Below, piece by piece: positions 26,993 through 36,318 of a DNA stretch of 64,000 nt (position 1 is its first letter; each line of letters starts with the position of its first letter). The translations under genes were made by a program, and so were the position numbers. Under the pieces are notes generated by a model. That model was not told where the DNA came from. It saw nothing but the letters and a program-made list of their open reading frames with translations, and made no database searches. Source of the stretch: Bacillus sp. BA3 (lineage in GTDB: Bacteria > Bacillota > Bacilli > Bacillales > DSM-1321); contig PIZR01000005.1 in NCBI GenBank assembly GCA_002835675.1, positions 124,001-188,000 on the forward strand, in the 5' to 3' direction.

Positions 26993-27568
26993 ATGAGGGT
27001 CGTTTCCGGAATTTGCAAAGGAAGACCACTTAAGGCTGTACCGGGTACAGGAACCCGGCCGACTACTGATAAAGTCAAGGAATCCATTTTCAATATGATT
27101 GGTCCTTATTTCGAAGGAGGGCTGGTCCTCGACTTGTTTGCCGGGAGCGGTGGACTGGGAATTGAAGCGTTAAGCAGAGGCATGGATAAAGCCATATTTG
27201 TCGACCGGGATTTTAAAGCAAATCAAACGGTTAAGGCCAATTTGGAACTATGCAAGTTTTCAGACCGTGCAGAAGTTTATAAAAATGATTCAGAGCGTGC
27301 ACTGAAGGCTTTGGTGAAAAGGGAAATGACTTTTGAATTGATTTTTCTTGATCCACCTTATAAGAAACAAAAGCTAGTCGAGATTCTTGAAGAAATACAT
27401 AAATACCGATTGCTGAACGATATGGGATACATTGTTTGTGAGCATGGCCATGATGTTACATTGCCAGAAAAAGTTGGTGACTTTACCGTTAAGAGAAAAG
27501 AAGTTTATGGCGTCATTGCCGTTACGATTTATCAATGGGGAAATGTACACGAACAGGGGGAACTATGA
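26993..27568 (+). CDS. rsmD: 16S rRNA (guanine966-N2)-methyltransferase RsmD
   Basis: SAM-dependent methyltransferase of the RsmD family, modifying G966 of 16S rRNA. The 191-aa protein has the SAM-binding DLFAGSGGLGIEA motif (about 45-57) and the catalytic DPPY (about 119-122). The N-terminal RVVSGICKGR motif is typical. The start is ATG 26993 after GGTGAGG. Its stop codon directly precedes the coaD start, the usual rsmD-coaD pair. This is B. subtilis ylbH. Confidence 0.95.
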   Translation: MRVVSGICKGRPLKAVPGTGTRPTTDKVKESIFNMIGPYFEGGLVLDLFAGSGGLGIEALSRGMDKAIFVDRDFKANQTVKANLELCKFSDRAEVYKNDSERALKALVKREMTFELIFLDPPYKKQKLVEILEEIHKYRLLNDMGYIVCEHGHDVTLPEKVGDFTVKRKEVYGVIAVTIYQWGNVHEQGEL

Positions 27569-28060
<492 letters not shown>

Positions 28061-28096
28061 AAAAAAGAGCATTGCCTACGCGCAATGCTCTTTTTT
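28061..28096. terminator. Bidirectional terminator between coaD and ylbJ
   Basis: AAAAAAGAGCATTGC pairs with GCAATGCTCTTTTTT around CTACGC. Confidence 0.92.
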
Positions 28097-28101
28097 TCGG
28101 T

Positions 28102-29319
28102 TTAAGAAAGGCCTTTGAATAGCCTTTTGGTAAATATGATGATGTATAGGATCAAGAACAAGAGTGTTAAAATGGGGCCGAAATCAAGCATGTTCTGATA
28201 TAGGGAATTCACGTGTTCACCGGATCCGCTGACTGGGAATGCGTTTAACGGGCTGCCGCTGTACATATTGCCTTTATAGAATGGCTCCCAAAGCAAGATG
28301 GTAATAATGGATGCCAAAAGGCCATGTGCTATCCTAGCAAGAAAAAAGGGAGTGAAACGAATGTCTGTTGCGGCTATGATGCTGGCAACCTGCGCTTGAA
28401 TGCTGAAACCGTTGAAAGCTAAGATGAAACTAGTCATCACAGTTTGCTGAAAGAGTGTCGCATCTTCGACCGTACTGGTTAATTTTGAACCAAGAGTCAT
28501 TTCAAACATGCCTGATATGAAGGGGAGGCTTAAGGAATCCGGGAAATTAAAAATATGTAAAATTCCTCCGACCCACGATGCTAGCAATCCGGTAATGTTC
28601 ATGTGAAATAAAAGCTTGTTCACCACCGAAAAGAGAATGATGAATCCCCCGATCATTAATAGGGTTTGGATGGATGAGAGTACCGCATCTCCAAGTAAAC
28701 TGCCAAATGGTCTTGTTTCTTTTATTCTGGTTCGATGCATTTGGCTAAAAGCTTGTCTTATGGAGGGGAGCTTGGTCATTACTTTAGTATGCGATTTTTC
28801 TTCTTTCCAACGGTAAAAACGCATGATGATGCCTACACAAAAATTTCCTAGGTAGTGGGAAAGTGCAAGGATGATCCCTAAATGAGGATTGTGGAAAAAC
28901 CCTACGGCAACGGCAACGAACAAGAACAATGGATTAGATGAATTAGTAAAACAAACGAGTCTTTCGGCTTCAATGCGGGTCAATTGTTCTTCCTGACGAA
29001 GCCTCACGGTGTATTTCGCTCCAGCTGGAAATCCTGATGCAAGTCCCATCGCCCAAACGAAACCGCCAACTCCTGGTACACGGAATAAGGGACGCATAAA
29101 TGGTTCTAGCATGACACCAATGAACCTGACAACCCCAAAACTGATTAATAACTCCGAGAAAATCAAGAAAGGTAGAAGCGAAGGAAACACAATTGTCCAC
29201 CAAATATTGAGTCCGCCTTTGGAAGCTTCAAAGGATTCTTGGGGGAAGATGATCAAGCCAACTGCCATCATCGTGACGGAGGTAGCTAACAGTACTGTTT
29301 TAGATTTTGATTTTAGCAA
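28102..29319 (-). CDS. ylbJ: Sporulation integral membrane protein YlbJ
   Basis: A 405-aa polytopic protein (about eight to nine helices) with two nucleoside-transporter-gate (Gate) repeats, matching YlbJ. In B. subtilis ylbJ is SigE-controlled and needed for heat-resistant spores. Conserved parts include WWTIVFPSLLPFLIFSELL and GLASGFPAGAKYT. The start is TTG (29319-29317) after GAGGAGG. It is divergent from ylbK. I could not find a clear SigE promoter in the 309-base gap. Confidence 0.94.
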   Translation of the reverse strand: MLKSKSKTVLLATSVTMMAVGLIIFPQESFEASKGGLNIWWTIVFPSLLPFLIFSELLISFGVVRFIGVMLEPFMRPLFRVPGVGGFVWAMGLASGFPAGAKYTVRLRQEEQLTRIEAERLVCFTNSSNPLFLFVAVAVGFFHNPHLGIILALSHYLGNFCVGIIMRFYRWKEEKSHTKVMTKLPSIRQAFSQMHRTRIKETRPFGSLLGDAVLSSIQTLLMIGGFIILFSVVNKLLFHMNITGLLASWVGGILHIFNFPDSLSLPFISGMFEMTLGSKLTSTVEDATLFQQTVMTSFILAFNGFSIQAQVASIIAATDIRFTPFFLARIAHGLLASIITILLWEPFYKGNMYSGSPLNAFPVSGSGEHVNSLYQNMLDFGPILTLLFLILYIIIFTKRLFKGLS

Positions 29320-29628
29320 AATTCAGCCTCCTCTTGAAGGTTACTAAATAAGGGCAGTTCGTTTCGTATATAATAAAATATGAACTTCCTTTTCTCGAAA
29401 AGTAAGCGCATGATGAAATGTGGATTGTTCCGACATGTATAAATGAGGATGTTCCTCACAATGGAATTTCAATGAAACCCTGCACTTTATTGGCTGGCAT
29501 AGTTTATATCTGCCATGCTTGTTTCACTGTCAATATAAATAATATGCTTCTATAAATCCGTTTAAGACCATAACTTTGAATGAGTGTTATTTCAATATTT
29601 TGAACTAGTTATAGCGGGAGGGATATCT

Positions 29629-30426
29629 TTGTCGAAACCAAAAGTCGGGCTTGCACTTGGGTCAGGAGGAGCTAGGGGGTTTGCACATATTGGCGTGATA
29701 AAGGTATTACAGCAAGAAGGCATTCCGATAGATATGATTGCTGGAAGCAGCATGGGAGCTATGGTTGCAGCCTTTTATGGAGCGGGTTCGGATATCGAGA
29801 GGCTGTATAAGTTGTCCCGTGCATTTAAGCGAAAGTATTATTTAGACTTCACCATACCTAAAATGGGCTTCATTTCGGGTAAACGGACAAAGGATTTAAT
29901 CAGGGTATTTACATATGGCAAGAAATTTGAAGAACTTGATATTCCTGTGGCGGTCGTCGCCACTGATATAAAAACTGGGGAAAAAGTCATTTTTCAGGAA
30001 GGCCCAATCGCACCGGCTGTAAGGGCAAGCATTTCCATTCCCGGCATTTTCATTCCCGAAAAAATCGGAAACAGACTGCTTGTAGATGGCGGCGTTGTTG
30101 ACAGGGTTCCTGTTTCAGTCGTGAAGGATATGGGAGCAGACATCATAATTGGTGTGGATGTAGCCCACGTGAAACAGGATATGGAGATAAACTCCATCTA
30201 TGATGTCATCATGCAAAGCCTCGATATCCTGCAAATGGAACTTGTTAAAAGCAGGGAGTTTGCTTCAGACGTCATGATACGCCCCAGGGTTGAGAAATAC
30301 AGCTCTAAATCATTTACAAACGTTCAGGAAATAATTAGTATTGGAGAAGAAGCTGCAAGAGGTAAGATAGATCAAATTAAGCAGTGTATTGTTACTTGGA
30401 AGGAGTCCTTTGAAGATGAGCCGTAA
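29629..30426 (+). CDS. ylbK: Patatin-like phospholipase YlbK
   Basis: A 265-aa serine esterase/phospholipase. It has the oxyanion motif GSGGARG (about 12-18), the nucleophile elbow GSSMG (about 44-48) and the catalytic DGG motif near residue 150, so it is probably active as a lysophospholipase or lipid acyl hydrolase. The start is TTG 29629, placed by GGGAGG at 29616-29621. The longer frame from 29584 would add 15 residues before the family start. It overlaps ylbL by 11 bases. Confidence 0.92.
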   Translation: MSKPKVGLALGSGGARGFAHIGVIKVLQQEGIPIDMIAGSSMGAMVAAFYGAGSDIERLYKLSRAFKRKYYLDFTIPKMGFISGKRTKDLIRVFTYGKKFEELDIPVAVVATDIKTGEKVIFQEGPIAPAVRASISIPGIFIPEKIGNRLLVDGGVVDRVPVSVVKDMGADIIIGVDVAHVKQDMEINSIYDVIMQSLDILQMELVKSREFASDVMIRPRVEKYSSKSFTNVQEIISIGEEAARGKIDQIKQCIVTWKESFEDEP

Positions 30427-31441
30427 AATATATGTACGCACTTTCCTGGTGGTGGCTATACTTCTCATAGCATCAGCCCTTTATTCCCTACCTTTTTATG
30501 TATCAAAACCAGGAATGGCTAAAGAATTGGAGCCAATCATTGAGGTATCCGGAGGAGATGAAGCAAAAGGAAGCTTTATGTTAACCACTGTAAGGATGGG
30601 CCGGGCGAATATATATTCCTACATGCTGGCGAAATGGAGCAAATATCAGGAGCTTTATCCGGAAACCTCCATTCGAAGCGAAGATGAAACAGATGAAGAA
30701 TATAATATCAGGCAGCTGCACTTAATGGATGGTTCTAAAAATAATGCCATTCAGATCGCATATGAAAAAGCAGGGAAAGAAGTCGATTACGAGTACCTGG
30801 GTGTATATGTTTTGGACGTGCTAAAAGGAATGCCGGCAGTTAAAGAACTGAAAGCGGGCGATCAAATCATACAGGTCGATGACGTTAAATTCAAGTCTGC
30901 ACAGGAATTCATGGACTACATTAACGGAAAAAAGGCTGGAGATGAAGTGAAAATAGTGTATAAGCGGGAAGAGACGGAGAAAACGGCCGTTCTTTCATTG
31001 CAGCCTTTTAAAAATGACCCAAATAGGGTCGGAATAGGCATTTCGCTGGATGACAATCGAAAAGTGATCACAAAACCGGCGATTGCCATAGATTCAGAAC
31101 AAATAGGCGGTCCTTCGGCTGGTTTAATGTTTTCATTGGAGATTTATAATCAATTAACAAAAGGCGATCTTACAAGTGGCTATGACATAGCGGGTACGGG
31201 AACGATGTCTGATGATGGGACAGTCGGTCCAATTGGCGGAATTCAACAGAAAATAGTTGCAGCCGATAAATCTGGAGCGGAAATATTCTTTGCCCCAAAT
31301 GAAAACGGAGAAGCAGGTTCGAATTATGAAGATGCACTCATTGCAGCAAAGGATATCGACACGGATATGAAGATCGTACCGGTTGACAACTTTGATGATG
31401 CAATAGCCTATTTAACGAAGCTGAAAGGAAAGGAAAAATGA
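30416..31441 (+). CDS. ylbL: PDZ-domain Lon-like serine protease YlbL
   Basis: A 341-aa membrane-anchored protease: one N-terminal transmembrane helix (about 7-26), a PDZ domain (about 125-200) and a Lon S16-type proteolytic domain. The catalytic Ser234 in GGPSAG and Lys279 in GGIQQK match the known YlbL dyad. In B. subtilis it degrades the division inhibitor YneA after DNA damage, together with CtpA. The start is ATG 30416 after AAGGAG. Translation is coupled to ylbK. Confidence 0.95.
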   Translation: MSRKIYVRTFLVVAILLIASALYSLPFYVSKPGMAKELEPIIEVSGGDEAKGSFMLTTVRMGRANIYSYMLAKWSKYQELYPETSIRSEDETDEEYNIRQLHLMDGSKNNAIQIAYEKAGKEVDYEYLGVYVLDVLKGMPAVKELKAGDQIIQVDDVKFKSAQEFMDYINGKKAGDEVKIVYKREETEKTAVLSLQPFKNDPNRVGIGISLDDNRKVITKPAIAIDSEQIGGPSAGLMFSLEIYNQLTKGDLTSGYDIAGTGTMSDDGTVGPIGGIQQKIVAADKSGAEIFFAPNENGEAGSNYEDALIAAKDIDTDMKIVPVDNFDDAIAYLTKLKGKEK

Positions 31442-31482
31442 AAAAAAGCGCAGGCAGTCAACTACTGTTTGCGCTTTTTTTT
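31442..31482. terminator. Bidirectional terminator between ylbL and tmcAL
   Basis: An A run and GCGCA with inner CAGT pair with ACTG and TGCGC, followed by nine T residues. Confidence 0.85.
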
Positions 31483-31520
31483 TACTATTAAGGATGGAAG
31501 GGCCAAGCTTAAACCTTTCT

Positions 31521-32726
31521 TCATTTGAAAATGATGGGGGATTCATATTCCCGTTTCATCAAGGCAGCCTGATACGGTTCGGACAAGCCAAGTGCATACA
31601 CCTGTGCCGCTCGCAAGTCCGTATCGATGTCCTGCTTCTGATAGGACGAAAGTTTAGAGATGAGCGGGAGGGGTAAGCCTTTTTTTACATTGCGAAGGTA
31701 TTCTTGTCCCCGGCCATTCATGCCAAGAAGTCTGATATAGGCTGGTTGTTCATTGTGAATCATCTGTTCTTTTAATGTATGGGTCAGTATGTGGACGCAC
31801 ATCCGCTGTAGTCGTGTCCATGTGTAGCGTTTTGTCTTCAGATCTGCCATGAATCCAGAAAAGCTCGAAGATTGTTTGGCCATCTCCTTTATTCGGTGTT
31901 CTATGCCTTCCTCGATTTCGTATATCCCTGCCAATTCGATTAAAGAGGAAGAAAGGATTCGGTATTTCAAAAGGGACCAATACATTTCCCAGTCATGCAA
32001 GGCTTGGTAGCGCGTTAAATATTGCTCAAGACCATTCATTGTCGGCTGAGGAATATAACTGGAAACAGGATTTAATTCCCTGTGTTCATGAATGGCTTTA
32101 CGTATCCCCGTTGCGCTGGCAATAGGGTCTTTGGACAACTTTGTTTCATGGTATCCGGCAGCGACCCTTTGAATCGTATAAGGGCGAATGGAGTAGCCAT
32201 TTGATAGGGCAGCACTTACATATTCCTTTCCAAGAATATTATTTGGCTTCGTCAAATCCAATGCCGCCTCATCATTGATGATCGAACGATAAGCCTGGGC
32301 AGCACTGGCCGGATAACTATTACCGGCATCCATAGCCGATTTAATTGCAGTATTGAATTCATCGGAATTATCCGAAAGAATTCTGCGTGCGGTGATGAAT
32401 GGTTCAATTCGGCCATCTTCGCTTCCGAAGCAAAAGGAGTCACAGCCAAGGGATTCCAAAAGGGAAATAGATCCTTTTGCAAATATCTCCGCCTTCTGTG
32501 TCGCGAAAGCATAGGGAAGTTCAATGACAAGATCTATGCCGCCATTCAAGGCCATTTCGGCACGGGTCCACTTGCTGACGATAGCGGGCTCGCCGCGCTG
32601 TAAAAAGGGCCCGCTCATGACAGCCACCACTACATCTGCCCCTGTTTTTTCTCTACTTTCTCTTGCATGTAAAACATGTCCATTATGAAAAGGGTTATAT
32701 TCGACTACTAAACCGCAAGCTTTCAT
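31521..32726 (-). CDS. tmcAL: tRNA(Met) cytidine acetate ligase TmcAL (YlbM)
   Basis: Forms N4-acetylcytidine at the wobble position of elongator tRNA-Met using acetate and ATP. The 401-aa protein has an N-terminal nucleotidyltransferase fold with EYNPFHNGH (about 9-17) and the segment FGSEDG characteristic of the family, then the C-terminal tRNA-binding part. The start is ATG 32726 with GAGGTGATC upstream. It is divergent from ylbN. Confidence 0.95.
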   Translation of the reverse strand: MKACGLVVEYNPFHNGHVLHARESREKTGADVVVAVMSGPFLQRGEPAIVSKWTRAEMALNGGIDLVIELPYAFATQKAEIFAKGSISLLESLGCDSFCFGSEDGRIEPFITARRILSDNSDEFNTAIKSAMDAGNSYPASAAQAYRSIINDEAALDLTKPNNILGKEYVSAALSNGYSIRPYTIQRVAAGYHETKLSKDPIASATGIRKAIHEHRELNPVSSYIPQPTMNGLEQYLTRYQALHDWEMYWSLLKYRILSSSLIELAGIYEIEEGIEHRIKEMAKQSSSFSGFMADLKTKRYTWTRLQRMCVHILTHTLKEQMIHNEQPAYIRLLGMNGRGQEYLRNVKKGLPLPLISKLSSYQKQDIDTDLRAAQVYALGLSEPYQAALMKREYESPIIFK

Positions 32727-32888
32727 TTGATCACCTCAGAGAAAAACTTTGTATTTTATCAACTTAGTGCTAAAATAGTATTTCAAGTAAAATAACTATA
32801 AGTATTCGTCCGGATTTTTTTGTTTGTAATGATTCTTAAACCTAGACAATCAGTTAGGATGACTACATTATAGTGTAAAGAAAAAATA

Positions 32889-32917
32889 TTGACAAACTTA
32901 TAATTGAAAGCTATAAT
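32889..32917 (+). promoter_or_regulatory. Consensus SigA promoter of ylbN-rpmF
   Basis: TTGACA (32889-32894) and TATAAT (32912-32917) are both perfect, with an ideal 17-base spacer, 28 bases before the ylbN start. Confidence 0.88.
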
Positions 32918-32945
32918 TATTTTTGTTGCCTTGAGGTGATTTCAA

Positions 32946-33467
32946 TTGAAATGGACGATTAGTCAACTTCAAAAAATTCGGGACAAAGATTTACGGTTTG
33001 ATGAACTGGTGGATGTCTTGGACATTAGAGAAAGAGACCCGCAAATTCGCGATGTTTCTCCGATCAGAGTAGCAGGAAGAGCTGATATCAGCTCGACCGA
33101 GATTACTTTTCACTTGCATCTTTCAGGTGAATTAACATTACCTTGCTCCCGTACACTGGTAGACGTTAAATATCCGATTGATATTGATACAAAGGAAACC
33201 TTTCTTTTAAAGGCAGATGGCGCCGATTTCTACGGAGACGATGTCACTGTTGTGGAAGGTGACGTTGTAGACTTAATACCGGTAATTAAAGAAAATTTAT
33301 TGCTAGAAATTCCGATGCAGGTTTTTTGTGAGGATGTCGATTCGAATGAAGCTGCTCCTCAATCCGGAAAAGACTGGGCTGTTATTTCTGAAGAGGAAAA
33401 TGAGCATAAGGTTGATCCGAGATTTGCAAAGCTTGCCGACTTTTTTGACAACAATAAAGAATCTTGA
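32946..33467 (+). CDS. ylbN: YlbN, DUF177/YceD family protein
   Basis: A 173-aa YceD/DUF177 protein, the usual partner upstream of rpmF in bacteria, linked to ribosome or 23S rRNA maturation in other organisms. Conserved parts include LPCSRTLVDVKYP and the C-terminal VDPRFAKLADFF. The start is TTG 32946, six bases after GAGGTGAT. It is driven by a consensus promoter and followed by rpmF. Confidence 0.94.
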   Translation: MKWTISQLQKIRDKDLRFDELVDVLDIRERDPQIRDVSPIRVAGRADISSTEITFHLHLSGELTLPCSRTLVDVKYPIDIDTKETFLLKADGADFYGDDVTVVEGDVVDLIPVIKENLLLEIPMQVFCEDVDSNEAAPQSGKDWAVISEEENEHKVDPRFAKLADFFDNNKES

Positions 33468-33474
33468 TTGGAAC

Positions 33475-33498
33475 GAAAAATCGTTAATCCGATTTTTC
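33475..33498 (+). other. Hairpin between ylbN and rpmF
   Basis: GAAAAATCG pairs with CGATTTTTC around TTAATC, followed by T-rich sequence. It could attenuate readthrough or mark an RNA processing site. Confidence 0.45.
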
Positions 33499-33532
33499 CA
33501 GCTTTTTTATATTTTTTAAGGAGGTGGGAATA

Positions 33533-33706
33533 ATGGCTGTACCTTTTAGAAGAACGTCGAAAACTGTAAAAAGAAAACGTCGTACACACTTCAAGCTTCA
33601 AGTACCTGGTATGGTAGAATGCCCGAGCTGTGGTGGAATGACTCTTTCACATCACGTTTGTAAAGAATGTGGAACATATAAAGGAAAAGAAGTTGTCGCA
33701 AAATAA
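33533..33706 (+). CDS. rpmF: Ribosomal protein L32
   Basis: A 57-aa large-subunit protein: a basic N-terminal tail ([19 protein letters not shown]) and a zinc ribbon with CPSC and CKEC pairs, so it is the zinc-binding form. The start is ATG 33533 behind a very strong AAGGAGGTGGG site. The in-frame ATG at 33524 falls inside that site. Confidence 0.98.
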   Translation: MAVPFRRTSKTVKRKRRTHFKLQVPGMVECPSCGGMTLSHHVCKECGTYKGKEVVAK

Positions 33707-33755
33707 TTTCTTGACCTACTTGAGAGCTTTGCTTTCTTGATGCAACACGCTAATC

Positions 33756-33788
33756 AAAGCGCAGGGATTTTTCTCTGTGCTTTTTTTA
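33756..33788 (+). terminator. Terminator of ylbN-rpmF
   Basis: AAAGCGCAGGGA pairs with TCTCTGTGCTTT with one G-T pair, followed by T residues. Confidence 0.85.
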
Positions 33789-33854
33789 CAAATATATTTG
33801 GCAGAATATTTTGAATCATCTATGTTTGCCGATGGTTTCGGAGATGGTGTTTAC

Positions 33855-34619
33855 GTGGATCAAGTAATTAATGTTGAAAAGGATGAACGCGGTTTCATGA
33901 AGCTCCTGTTTAATAGACCGGAGAAAAGGAACGCCGTGAATTATCAATTGATGGACGAACTCGAGTCGATATTGTCAGAAGCTGCATGCGATGATGAAGT
34001 TAAGTTGCTGGTCCTGACAGGGGCGGGCTCCGAGGCATTCTGTTCAGGCGGGGATCTAAGGGAATTTCAGGATTTGCGTACAGAAGAAGAGGCCTTTGCT
34101 ATGTTATCGAAAATGGGTGAAATTCTGTATAAACTAGCAGTTTTCCCAAAACCAACAATAGCGCTCATCAATGGAAGTGCTTTAGGCGGTGGATGCGAAA
34201 TTGCGACAGCTTGTGATTTCAGATTAGCAAAGAGGGAAGTTAAGCTGGGGTTTGTACAAGGTACTCTGGGAATAACGACAGGCTGGGGCGGAGCTTCACT
34301 TTTACTTGAAAAAATATCAGGGCAAAAAGCGCTAAAGCTATTATTGGATGCGAAAATACATAAAGCCGAGGAAGCAAAGGAATTGGGTTTCGTAGATGAG
34401 ATAGTCGGAGAAGGTGCGGATGGATGGGAAAGGTTCGCAGAAGATTTTCTTCGCCATGAGACAGGGGTATTGATGGCCTATAAGCGATTGCTGGTCCATA
34501 AATGGCAGGGTAGCGGGCTTAGAGGAAGAATGGATGCGGAAATCCGGGAATGTTCTAAACTGTGGGCGAGTGATGAGCATCACGCTGCAGTCGATCGTTT
34601 TTTAAATAAGAAAAAATAA
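33855..34619 (+). CDS. Enoyl-CoA hydratase/isomerase family protein
   Basis: Crotonase-fold protein of about 254 aa, acting on acyl-CoA thioesters. It has the RPEKRNAVN motif, the oxyanion-hole segment AFCSGGDLREF and INGSALGGGCEIA. The residues that give hydratase activity (a Glu pair) are not clearly at the classical positions, so another crotonase reaction is possible. The start is uncertain: GTG 33855 has GGAGATGG upstream, while ATG 33822 and 33777 lie in or near the terminator. It is absent at this spot in B. subtilis, I believe, but present in the B. cereus group. Confidence 0.85.
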   Translation: MDQVINVEKDERGFMKLLFNRPEKRNAVNYQLMDELESILSEAACDDEVKLLVLTGAGSEAFCSGGDLREFQDLRTEEEAFAMLSKMGEILYKLAVFPKPTIALINGSALGGGCEIATACDFRLAKREVKLGFVQGTLGITTGWGGASLLLEKISGQKALKLLLDAKIHKAEEAKELGFVDEIVGEGADGWERFAEDFLRHETGVLMAYKRLLVHKWQGSGLRGRMDAEIRECSKLWASDEHHAAVDRFLNKKK

Positions 34620-34698
34620 ATATTACACGCTCTATATATCTTCTATCTTCCCTAGCATGTGCATATTATGAATTAAAACTTGCTAAGGAGGTAGAGAG

Positions 34699-35319
34699 AT
34701 GACGATTGCGAGACAAGATGCATGGACTCATGATGAGGATCTGTTGTTGGCTGAAGTGGTGCTAAGGCATATACGAGAAGGTAGTACACAATTAAAGGCG
34801 TTTGAAGAAGTGGGGAAACAGCTATCGAGAACATCTGCTGCTTGTGGGTTCCGTTGGAACTCATTTGTAAGGAAGCAATATAAATCAGGGATAGAGCTGG
34901 CGAAAAAACAAAGGAAAGAACAGGTGGTCAATAATCCTGAAATTGAAAGGGATTCGGTTGCGGCGGTGGAAAATGTCACGATTGAAGAAAAGCCCCCCCG
35001 GCATGAAGATAAAGAATCTATCACCCTTCAGGAAGTTATATTATATTTAACCAAAATGGATGAATTCTTTCAGGTTGATAATAAGGAAAAAGAACGGATT
35101 TCTGAGCGGTCCCTATTTCTTGAACAGGAAAATGTCCGATTGCTGGAAGAGAATGCTTTGCTCCAAGAAAACCTGAAAGCTGTTGAGGAAGATTATCGTG
35201 CGTTAATGCAGATCATGGAGCGTGCAAGAAAGCTTAGTGTACAAGAGGACGAAAAGACGAATCCGAAGGTAAGTTTCCAAATGGATAAGAATGGTAATTT
35301 GGAAAGGGTCAATAAATGA
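34699..35319 (+). CDS. gerR: Sporulation regulator GerR (YlbO), RsfA family
   Basis: A 206-aa DNA-binding protein. It has an N-terminal Myb/SANT-like helix-turn-helix ([17 protein letters not shown], then [12 protein letters not shown]), a variable linker, and a C-terminal coiled coil rich in Leu, Glu and Gln (about 130-180). In B. subtilis GerR is a SigE-controlled mother-cell regulator that switches off part of the SigE regulon. The start is ATG 34699 after AAGGAGG. CATATTAT upstream faintly resembles a SigE -10 box, without a good -35. Confidence 0.92.
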   Translation: MTIARQDAWTHDEDLLLAEVVLRHIREGSTQLKAFEEVGKQLSRTSAACGFRWNSFVRKQYKSGIELAKKQRKEQVVNNPEIERDSVAAVENVTIEEKPPRHEDKESITLQEVILYLTKMDEFFQVDNKEKERISERSLFLEQENVRLLEENALLQENLKAVEEDYRALMQIMERARKLSVQEDEKTNPKVSFQMDKNGNLERVNK

Positions 35320-35353
35320 AAAATGCGGGTGGGAAAATCCGCCCGCATTTTTC
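35319..35353. terminator. Bidirectional terminator between gerR and ylbP
   Basis: AAAAATGCGGG pairs with CCCGCATTTTT around TGGGAAAATCCG. Confidence 0.88.
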
Positions 35354-35362
35354 TTGGTATTC

Positions 35363-35851
35363 CTATTCCTGCGTATCTATTTCTTTTTTATCTTGTATGT
35401 CAAATGGGCTCCAAATCAGCGGGTTTTCTCCAAGGTCCCTGTCCAAATCATAGGAAACAGCAGAAAAGCCCATCTTTTTCCAAAAGTCTTGTGAATGAAC
35501 TCTTGGGTTGGTTTTGATAGGCATGTTCAGGCTTTTGGCGAATTCAACCAAAGCTCTTCCATAACCTTTTTTCTGATAGTTAGGCAGGACTTCAAGTTTC
35601 CAGAGAACAAGGAAGTCCCTAGAATTGTCAAAGTACCGGTCAAATTTAGCGCTTCTTTTATACAGGCTCATGCGGGCTACAAGTTTGTCGCCATAAAAGA
35701 TTCCGTAAAAAGGTGATTGGCTGTCATTTTCAATGATGTTAGCCTCTAAATCATCGAGCATGGACAGTTCCTGTATCCCGTATTCTTTGAATTTTTTGAA
35801 TTCCTCAAGCGTTTTAAAATTTACAAGTAATCGTTCAACCTTGTATTCCAT
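35363..35851 (-). CDS. ylbP: GNAT acetyltransferase YlbP
   Basis: A 162-aa protein of the GCN5-related N-acetyltransferase fold. The acetyl-CoA-binding loop YQKKGYGRALVEFA (motif A, about 95-108) is clear. The length matches B. subtilis YlbP (about 160 aa). The substrate is unknown. ATG 35851 lies after GGGGGAGC. Confidence 0.92.
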   Translation of the reverse strand: MEYKVERLLVNFKTLEEFKKFKEYGIQELSMLDDLEANIIENDSQSPFYGIFYGDKLVARMSLYKRSAKFDRYFDNSRDFLVLWKLEVLPNYQKKGYGRALVEFAKSLNMPIKTNPRVHSQDFWKKMGFSAVSYDLDRDLGENPLIWSPFDIQDKKEIDTQE

Positions 35852-36318
35852 AAAAAAGCTCCCCCTTAATTCTGATAAACCTCTTCCGATAGTACCCTTT
35901 GAAAGTCATCCCACTGACCTTTACCATGTGGAATTCCAGCTTAGGTTATATCTAGTATGACATCATCGATTTATCCTAGCTGATAAATGCTTATAGCCTT
36001 TTATCCCCCGCCCTTTTCCCTTCAAAATTCGTGGGTAGAGATTGGAGTTATCTTTTGTTCCTATAAAGTCTTCAAAATGGCTAAGCTTTTCGTATCTAAT
36101 ATACCATTAAATTAACGCTTAAAGAAGAGAATATATCTCCAATGGCTTATTAATAATTCTTTCCATTGATATTTTATGGCGAGCCTTGTTGATGGCGGGT
36201 AAACTCCATGCAATCAGGTTGACGGCGTTTCCAAAGTTGTTGATGTGAAATTGATGCAGGATAAAAAAGATAATGTGATAAAATAGTTAATATATTTCAA
36301 AAAGTAAGGAAGGGTATT
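35852..36318. other. 467-base intergenic stretch before panE
   Basis: No gene seen. An extended -10 box (TGATAAAAT, 36277-36284) near the right end is the likely panE promoter. The rest has no terminator or repeat that I can support. Confidence 0.5.
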
